Shown: one piece after another, positions 57,601 through 64,000 of the stretch | How positions within the stretch are numbered: position 1 is the stretch's first letter | Layout: the number at the start of each line of letters is the position of its first letter | Assembly: GCA_963575745.1 (NCBI GenBank) | Contig: CAUYUJ010014564.1 | Coordinates: 1 to 64,000 of the forward strand | From: Prorocentrum cordatum | Taxonomy: Eukaryota > Sar > Dinophyceae > Prorocentrales > Prorocentraceae | Reading direction: 5' to 3' | Length of the DNA: 64,000 nucleotides | Position numbers and translations under genes: made by a program | Notes under the pieces: generated by a model | The model's input: the letters and a program-made list of their open reading frames with translations, nothing else | Database searches by the model: none | Told to the model about the DNA's origin: nothing

Positions 57601-58392
57601 CGCTCCCGCTCCCTGGCGGTCGCCTTGGAACCGCAGACCAAAAAAGAAGCCCCACCAGTAAGCATCCTGGAAAGGCCAAAGGTCGCCGGAGCAGGGGCCC
57701 TCCTGTGGAGGCACGATCCCAGTGTCGGCCCACCCAGAGTGGTCGCCGCAGTCGTTGTCGCCCTGGCCAGGGACGACAACGCCCAGACAGCAGAAGCCGC
57801 AGGGTGCAGAGCTGGCCTCGCCCTGCTCCCGCACATCGAGGGCCCCGTCCGCGGCGCCAGAGTCGTTGGAGACAATCTCGCCGCCATCAGATACGGCGCT
57901 GGGACGGGTCGCTACAGGCGGCTCCACCTTGCGCAACATATGGACTTCGCCCTGAGACAGGCGGCCAGCGGGGGCTGGACGCTCTCCTGGCAGGCCGTTC
58001 GACGGCGGCTCAACAAGGCCGCCGACCGAGTCGCGACGCTCGGCGTCTTCTGGGCCGACGCCCTGAGGGCTGCCGGGCACCGCGCTGTTCACACTTTTGT
58101 CGCGTGGGCGACACATCCCACCCCCCTTCCCACTGATTTCCCTTGTCCTGGCACGGATTTCTGTGACCTGGATGAGGTCCCCCTCGCCGGTAACGCTCTA
58201 GAAAACTCCCCCCCACCTTTCCCCCTCCGCCCCTGCAGCCCGCCGCGCCCGTTCGCTAAGGTCGCAGTGGCTTCTTTGCAGAAAGTGCAGCCTTCAGCTG
58301 CTTCCTGGTTTTCCTGGTATGCCGAACAACAGTGGGCCACTCAGAAGGTGGGCGTCATGCCTCCCTTGCTCGGAGGACGGGCCCCCGCATAG
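57601..58392 (+). CDS. RNase H-like domain protein, broken 3' frame
   Basis: The frame from 57625 codes VAGAGALLWRHDPSVGPPRV, then DNAQTAEAAGCRAGLALLPH (the AE helix after strand 3), RGARVVGDNLAAIRYGAGTG (the central Asp, usually DS or DN) and QAVRRRLNKAADRVATLGVF (the final NxxAD motif). This is the RVT_3-type RNase H common in plant and protist retroelements. The first catalytic Asp probably lies just upstream, near 57577 (ILDASRS), in a different frame. From about 58250 the frame degrades, and the coding continues in the frame of the next entry. An element-derived protein is more likely than a cellular RNase H. Confidence 0.65.
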   Translation, partial: RSRSLAVALEPQTKKEAPPVSILERPKVAGAGALLWRHDPSVGPPRVVAAVVVALARDDNAQTAEAAGCRAGLALLPHIEGPVRGARVVGDNLAAIRYGAGTGRYRRLHLAQHMDFALRQAASGGWTLSWQAVRRRLNKAADRVATLGVFWADALRAAGHRAVHTFVAWATHPTPLPTDFPCPGTDFCDLDEVPLAGNALENSPPPFPLRPCSPPRPFAKVAVASLQKVQPSAASWFSWYAEQQWATQKVGVMPPLLGGRAPA

Positions 58393-58645
58393 TGACGGAC
58401 GGCGTGTCTTCCTGGCGAAATACTGCCTGTGGATGTGGTGGGCGTACTTCGACGGAAGGTGGAGGTGGTACTGCGAGCTGTGCCAGAAAGTACTCGATGA
58501 CATCGACCACCTACTCAGCGCAGACCACTTCTGGCAGGGATCGAGACAGTACGAGGACGGATGGCCAAATCCCAGCACCTTCACATCCCCTGGCAATATG
58601 TGGACCATGACCTGGGGCACGACCTGGGACAATGACTCACCATAG
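58393..58645 (+). CDS. WYCxxC...H zinc-finger segment
   Basis: In a frame shifted from the RNase H part, this codes GRRVFLAKYCLWMWWAYFDG then RWRWYCELCQKVLDDIDHLL and SADH. The pattern W-Y-C-x2-C-x8-H-x4-H resembles matrin/U1-like C2H2 fingers, which bind nucleic acid. It ends at a TAG near 58643. Its position between RNase H and helicase parts, on the same strand, suggests one transcript or element. Confidence 0.5.
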
Positions 58646-58896
58646 CTGCTACATCGAGATGAAGGCCTGGGCAGGATGGGCGCCAGCACAGCCCATCGAT
58701 GTCAACGGTACTCGGCTGCTCTCTAGGCTAGCGATCCCGGGAGACTGCTTCCACGAGCCCACCAGTTACCCGCTCTCGGACGATTCCGTGGACTACAATT
58801 GTCCTGGTGGCACATTGTTCGACCCGACGCAGGTCAGACCAGCCCACACTGGCAGCGCCCAGGCTAACGTGTGGTGGCCTCGGAAGTCTGACAAGG

Positions 58897-59885
58897 ATGA
58901 AGGATGAGAGGGCCGCCGCCCTGGCAAAGTCCACCTCGCCCTTGGACACCATGCCACCGCAGCCCGCGGGTCCGCCCACCGAGCTCGGGCCCCGTGCAGA
59001 CGGCGCCACCGCCTCCGGCAGCGGGGGGCAGCGCTCCCCAGCTGCCTGGGCCCAGCCGCAGCAGCAAGCTCGCACCATCAGACCAGCCGACGATGACGAC
59101 AGCCCGCCCGCGCCCGATCCTGGCAGTAGAGCCGTGCTCGAGTCCCCGGCCCTCGCAGCAGCGATCGAAGTCCGGGGCATCTTCTCGCTCCCCCGTGGCC
59201 TGAGCACAGCCCGAATGCACCCCGCCGTGGCCCGGTGGCCTTGCATCTTGCGGGGCCGAGGCTTCGCGTTGAAGCGCGCTGCTTGGATCGAGGGGCGTGC
59301 CGCCCTGGAAACGCCAGACGACGGCGCCCCGAAGGCAAGAGCGGAGCTGGCGAGGAAGGGCAACGTCGCCCTGGGGGTCCGGATCGCCAAACTGCACGCC
59401 CGCAGCAGTTGCAGTGACCTGGGCCGTTTCGCCCCGCGCGACAGTTTGTGGACAAGTGAGGGCACGGAGTTCCTCCTCCAATGGTCGCCCATGCTCCGTA
59501 TCAGCATGAAGGGCGAGGGAGGCGCGCAGGACGCCGAGAGCCTGCTGGTTTCGGTGCAGGGCCCTATGGTCGATCAGGTGGCAGAGGTGACGCTTCGGTG
59601 GCCGCCAGTCCTGGGGGGGAATGTAGCGCCGCGGGGGCGCGAGGCCCTCGGGCTCCCCCACGACGCCAAGTACCCATCGAACAGGTGCATAGTGTCGTAC
59701 AACCACGGCAGGCAAGGCCCGTTCCACGACGACACTACCAAGGCGCCCCGGCCAGACCAAGAAGGAGACGCCTGGTACAGAGTGGACAGAGCCCCCGCGG
59801 AAGTGCAGTACTGGAGGCAGTGGAGGGCCCTCAAGGACACCTACTTCCTGAACCAGCATCTTGATGACCTCTTCGGCCCCCCCCC
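58897..59885 (+). pseudogene. N-terminal part of an Upf1-like helicase protein
   Basis: An ATG at 58897 opens a frame of globular composition to about 59880, with a Pro/Ala-rich start, then GIFSLPRGLSTARMHPAVAR, RWPCILRGRGFALKRAAWIE, MLRISMKGEGGAQDAESLLV and WRALKDTYFLNQHLDDLFG. The coding then shifts frame at the C-run 59878-59885 into CLLTFRAAPKEGEAGAGDAV, which reads like the barrel inserted before the helicase core in Upf1-like proteins. The shift at a homopolymer may be a sequencing or assembly error. Confidence 0.5.
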
Positions 59886-61850
59886 TGCCCAGCATCACCT
59901 GCCTGCTGACCTTCCGCGCCGCGCCCAAGGAGGGCGAGGCTGGAGCCGGCGACGCCGTCAGTGCCGGCAGGGTCGGGCACTGCCTTCGGGCGAGAGCCTC
60001 TGCCGCGCTTGAGCCCCCTGTCCCGGGCGCTGACATCGAAGCCCTTCAGGCTCCTGGTATGACCCGGCACGTGCCCCCGCAGCCCCTTGCCGTCTCCGCC
60101 TTCTCAGACGATGAAGTAGGCTCCGCAGTGGGCCAGATGTTCCAGAGGGCGAGGACGAGGCCCTCGCAAGAGACCCTGGTTCAAGGCGCAGACCGACACG
60201 GCCTCGAAGCAGACGCCAGGCGGGCGCTCCAGGCCACCGTGATGCACCGCGTCGCTGTCGTCCACGGTCCTCCTGGCACAGGCACGACCAAGCTGCCCAC
60301 CGCGACGCTCGACATCTGGGCGGCACGCTCATGTGTGGGCAGGCTGTTGCGCTCGCCGCGGGGTCGAACACCGCGGCTGACCAGCCAGCCCTCGCCATGG
60401 CTGCCGCGCGCCGCGCTCGCCAGCTCGACCCAGACACCTGCTTCCCAGACCGCTTCGCGCGCCTGGCTAGAGAGGAGAAGCCGACGAAGAGCTGATCGGC
60501 CTCACCTTGGATCGGCACTTCCAGAGGGCCACGGGGGGCATCCCATGCACCGAAGAAGGCGCCGCGCCTGACTCCCCGCCGTTCCGATCGGAGCTCATCA
60601 ACAAAGCACAGGTGAGCACCTCCACGCGCGAGGCAGCGGAAGCACTGGGTGGGCGCCCGAACCAGCCGGCGCTCCTGGTGATCGACGAAGCTGGGCAGAC
60701 CACCGAACTTCACTCCACCATGTCCCTGGCCAACTTGATCCGCAGCGGAGGCCGGCTGGTCCTGGTAGGTGACCCTCAGCAGCTTCCTCCTACCGTCATC
60801 TCCAAGCTGGCCACCGACCTGGGGCTCTGCGTCAGCATATTCGATCGACTGTACCTCGCCCTGCGGGACAAGACACCGCGGTCGTGCTGCTCACCGTGCG
60901 CGATTGGATGCGCCCGCAGATCCTGGCCTGGCCGAACTGGGCCTTCTACCGAAGCTACATGGTCAGCGGCCTCGCCAACCTGCTGGCAGAGCGGCCCTTG
61001 GTCGAAGGTCTCCCATGGCGCCCGATCCGCGCCTGGGACGGCGCCAGACTAGACGAACTGGCCAAGTTCACAAACTCTGAGAAGGACGACCTGAAGAAGA
61101 CCCTCGCCCCGCTGCACCCTTCCAGCGCGGACCTAGGCGACAGGCACCGCTTCTTCCTGGTCGGCGATCCTTCCCTGGAAGTCACCTCCAGTATACATGC
61201 CAGCTACGCCAACCTGCCAGAGGCGGCGCAGGCAGTCGAGTCGTTAGCGCCCCCCTGCTTGCCCTCTGCGACGGGGCAAAGGTGCGCCTGGTAGTCGGCT
61301 ACCACCTGCAGGCAGCGATCCTGGAAGACGGTTGGCCGCAAGGCCCAAGCAACATTTCAGGTGTCCTGCGTGGCGCCCGGGGCGGGAGAGGCATGCCGAA
61401 GGTCGGAAATGGCAGAGGGAGAGATGGCTCCAGGGGCGACCGCAGCCGCTCGCCAGCACCCTGGACAGGACAGAGCGAAGCCGAATACCGACCCGTAGAC
61501 GCCGCCGGATGGGAGCGAGTCTTCGACCAGTCCGACAACGATTGGACTGGCATCAGCTTGCGCTTCCCTGGCCTACGGCAGATCGCCTCCACGCACCTCA
61601 AGACAGGCACACTGGAGCTCTCCACGATTGACTCCAGCCAGGGTGGCGAGGCCGATGTCGTGCCTTCATCGACGATGCCGACAGGGTCAACGTCGCGATC
61701 ACCAGAGCAACCCGATTCGTGGTGGTCATCGGAGACGGGAGGACGTTCGCAAACGCCACCTGGTCCAGGCTTCGGGTCCTTTCTCAGGAGGGGGGGCTTG
61801 CCAGCCTCTGGGTCAGGTTCCAGAGGAAGCGTGCGCCAGGCAACAGGTAA
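59886..61850 (+). pseudogene. SF1 Upf1-like helicase core, several frameshifts
   Basis: Helicase motifs appear in order: VVHGPPGTGTTKLPTATL at about 60258-60310 (motif I), KAQVSTSTREAAEA at about 60605 (Ia/Ib), ALLVIDEAGQTTE at 60670-60705 (motif II, DEAG), LVLVGDPQQLPPTVIS at about 60757-60802 (motif III), LTVRDWMRPQILAWPNWAFY at about 60886-60945 (cf. LxxQYRMHPxI), LVVGYHLQAAILED at about 61288 (motif IV), LELSTIDSSQGGEADVV at about 61612 (motif V) and RVNVAITRATRFVVVIGDGR at about 61683 (motif VI). The order and DEAG/ITRA signatures match the Upf1/SETX/ZNFX1 group. The usual Walker A Lys (GPPGTGKT) is Thr here, a one-base change. At least five frame changes occur, so this is a pseudogene or indel-bearing sequence. 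Confidence 0.8.
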
Positions 61851-62597
61851 CTCCTGGCCCTGGATCCCAGCTTTGACCCAGTCAAAGACCTTGCCACCTG
61901 GGTCAGCACGCCCGTATCCTGGAAGGGTAGCGTGGATGGGAATAGTGCGACTAAGGAGATCGACGTCGCCATCGAGCGGGCAAGTGAATCCCTGGCCAAC
62001 AGCTTCGCCGGCAGAGTCGAAACGCCGCTCGAGCCCGACTTCAGCTGGGACGCCCTGGGAAGGTCCATCACCGACTGTATGGACAACCTCCTCTCCGCAC
62101 CAGCGCTCGTAGTTGTGCTCTACCTGGTCTCAGGACTCCACCCGCGCGAGTTCTCCCTAGCCGAGACCCCCCTGGCAAGCTGGACCGTAAGGCATGGTCA
62201 CACTTGCGCGACAGGGGCATAGGCGTGGACGCAAGCAGCCTGGTCTACAACATTTTCTGGGCATGCCTGGTGTGGGTGACGGGCCTAGGCGCGCCCTGGG
62301 AAGACAGCGATCGCGCCCTTTCGGATGACTTACCCCCATCGCCTCCGCCTGTGAAAGGTCGCTGCAGTCGCCCACGGGCAGGGCGCCAGTGCACGCCGAA
62401 GGGCTTGCTGCGACGCGTCCCAGAAGCTTGGAGTGCCGCGACGCGCGACTATTGCCGCCACAGGACGCATCCTGGAATGGACACCCTGGCGCAGCTGCTG
62501 CGCGTGGCGCCCCGGGGCCAAGAGCTGCGAGGCAGACTCAAGGACGCAGACGGCCGTCCCCTGGGATCCCGGAAGGCGCGCGCCTTCCTTTTTCATC
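61851..62597 (+). pseudogene. Region after the helicase core
   Basis: The motif VI frame meets a TAA near 61850 and then stays protein-like: ALDPSFDPVKDLATWVSTPV, IDVAIERASESLANSFAGRV, RSITDCMDNLLSAPALVVVL. After a frame change near 62175 comes KAWSHLRDRGIGVDASSLVY and NIFWACLVWVTGLGAPWEDS. No family was recognised. It probably belongs to the same protein as the helicase. Confidence 0.45.
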
Positions 62598-63252
62598 ATG
62601 ATGCTCATGATAAGGGAGCCCAGGGCCTTCCTGTGGCCAGTCCCCAATGCCGAAGGCACGGGCGACGAGGCCGTGCTCGGTATCTGCGTTCCCTGGCAGG
62701 ATGCGCACCTGGGGTTTCGGCAGAAGTTCGCGGCCGCCTGGAATCTCTCGCTAGACGACTTCGTGGAGCTGCAAGGGAGGATCGAAGACGCGCTCGCCCA
62801 GATCTCGCGCTTGGTAACGAACGCACATCACCGCGACGCGGCGAGGGCTGCAGGGTGCCCACAGTCCGGGCAGGACATGGAGAAGGCCGACTTCAAGCTC
62901 AAGGCTCCAATGGTCGTCCTGGAAAGGATCGCACCCTTCGGCCAGGCTTGCACCCCTGGCAGACTACACGTGCTCTCTGTATGCGCGCTCCACACTGCCT
63001 TAGCAGGGTCCGAGGCTGGCCTGACAGCCCTCTCCAAGTCCGATCTGGCCTCGCCCACGCCAACTGCCCCCGCGCCTGGCACGATTCTGGTCTCCATGGC
63101 CATCAGCGATGACAGGCTGCAGAGCAAGCAGACGAACGCACTCTTCACCTGTGACGGCTGCTCCAAGACCCGGCTGAAGTCTAACGACGGGACCTGGGAG
63201 GACGACATCGTCAGGGACTTCCTAGCCAGCAACAGACCTCAGGCATACCTGG
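62598..63252 (+). CDS. Unknown protein segment downstream of the helicase
   Basis: From ATG 62598 (the frame is open further upstream) the sequence codes IREPRAFLWPVPNAEGTGDE, LGICVPWQDAHLGFRQKFAA, AWNLSLDDFVELQGRIEDAL and later DDRLQSKQTNALFTCDGCSK, whose CxxC may be half of a zinc site. After about 63250 the same frame stays open to the window end but becomes low-complexity, and the protein-like signal moves to other frames. No family was recognised. Confidence 0.45.
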
Positions 63253-63980
63253 ATGGGGCAGAACCTCACCTGGCTATGCGAGACCCGCTGGGTAGCCAGC
63301 CTCAACAGAGGGGGCGTCCCGAGCCCGGCGGGGGCGACCGTGGCCGCCAAGGTCCAGGACTACGCGGCCTGGCAGAGCGGCCGGTCATGCGACCCCAGGG
63401 CCAGCGCGCTCCCTCCGCTCCCCAGCCACTGGCCCCTAGGCTACGGATGCAATCCTCTCTCTTGGGACTCCAGGGCGCTGACCGACCCCCCGATGGTCCC
63501 GCCGACCCAGCGCTGCCCAAGGATCGCCAACACTACACTGCCAGCGAAAAGGGATCCTGGACAGAAGGTTCGGCGGCGAGGCCTACAAAACGGGCTCCTA
63601 CTCCGCCAAGTGCGACACATGCCCGCCTGGAGGCCCTCTCCTGGCATGGAAGGTCGACGCCCCAGCTCTCGGCTGCTTCATCTGGAAGGCCCAGGCCGAG
63701 ACAGGAAGCACTGAGCGCGCAGGTCTTCCCGAGTGGGATCAGTGGCCGCTCTCATGGTTCGAGCGGAAATGGAACGCCACGTGGTGCTGCAGGAGGTGCC
63801 TGGTCTACATCTGGAACGTCGCGCCAGCAGCCCTGGACCCTGGACTGTATCATGGATCGAGACTCCTGGACAATCTGCCCACAGCAGCCAGCAGCTCGCC
63901 CGCGTCTCACAGGGCAGGCAGACGGCGACGACGCCACACCCGACTTGGCTACCCAGCTCGCACCCGCAGCAGTTGACGCA
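63253..63980 (+). CDS. Cys-rich C-terminal segment, incomplete and frame-shifted
   Basis: The coding signal passes through NLTWLCETRWVASLNRGGVP (frame at 63253), then from about 63567 another frame with FGGEAYKTGSYSAKCDTCPP, LLAWKVDAPALGCFIWKAQA, LPEWDQWPLSWFERKWNATW and CCRRCLVYIWNVAPAALDP. Two CxxC pairs (KCDTC, CCRRC) and many Trp residues suggest a zinc-stabilised fold. It ends in a basic Arg-rich tail at about 63975. The gene may continue past the window. Confidence 0.45.
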
Positions 63981-64000
63981 AACGCGCCCGATCCCTACGC

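Overview
This window looks like nuclear DNA of a dinoflagellate, although no marker gene proves it. The supporting signs are a GC-rich background, kilobase-scale microsatellites, many tandem arrays, degenerate LINE-type retrotransposons, and short exon-like pieces that fit splicing only if GC and GA donor sites are allowed, as is known in dinoflagellates. There is no bacterial-style gene packing, no rRNA and no tRNA that I could recognise. Most long open frames in the window are artefacts of trinucleotide repeats.

Layout. 1-3680: a TAG array, GC-rich DNA, a perfect-looking 128-bp hairpin and a GTC array. 3684-4293: an exon with a clear TPM (Psb32/founding proteins of phosphatase) domain. 4884-56524: ten short exon candidates on the + strand, each coding an acidic, heptad-like helical segment and mostly compatible in splice phase; I propose one coiled-coil gene spread over more than 51 kb, whose introns are filled by repeats and mobile elements. 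7.4-16.3 kb: a ~291-bp satellite with a three-unit higher-order structure, interrupted by a basic protein ORF (11.5-13.0 kb) and an Ala/Gly-coding GC array. 21.5-24.2 kb: a ~107-bp repeat split by an alternating purine/pyrimidine tract. 25.2-26.5 kb: a decayed Cys-rich gene. 26.8-28.7 kb: a ~115-bp palindromic array.

30.7-38 kb: a nearly complete but broken non-LTR retrotransposon with the order zinc finger/coiled coil, Pro/Ser-rich, RNase H, APE endonuclease, reverse transcriptase, C2H2-like fingers. 40.5-42.3 kb: a second, 5'-truncated LINE sits inside a small inverted-repeat element with a 16-bp target duplication. 42.7-46.3 kb: TCG and GAT-type arrays. 49.6-53.6 kb: a ~77-bp array with segmental duplications. 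Four recognisable copies, plus one weak one, of a ~155-bp palindromic MITE family are present (19.6, 40.5/42.2, 48.8 and 53.8 kb; weak at 42.4 kb).

57.6-64.0 kb: a + strand coding block with an RNase H domain, a WYCxxC...H zinc finger, an Upf1-like SF1 helicase whose Walker A lysine is replaced, and Cys-rich C-terminal regions. Its reading frame changes many times, so it is either a pseudogene or sequence with uncorrected indels. The three coding blocks (LINE, helicase block, Cys-rich block) all show this pattern.
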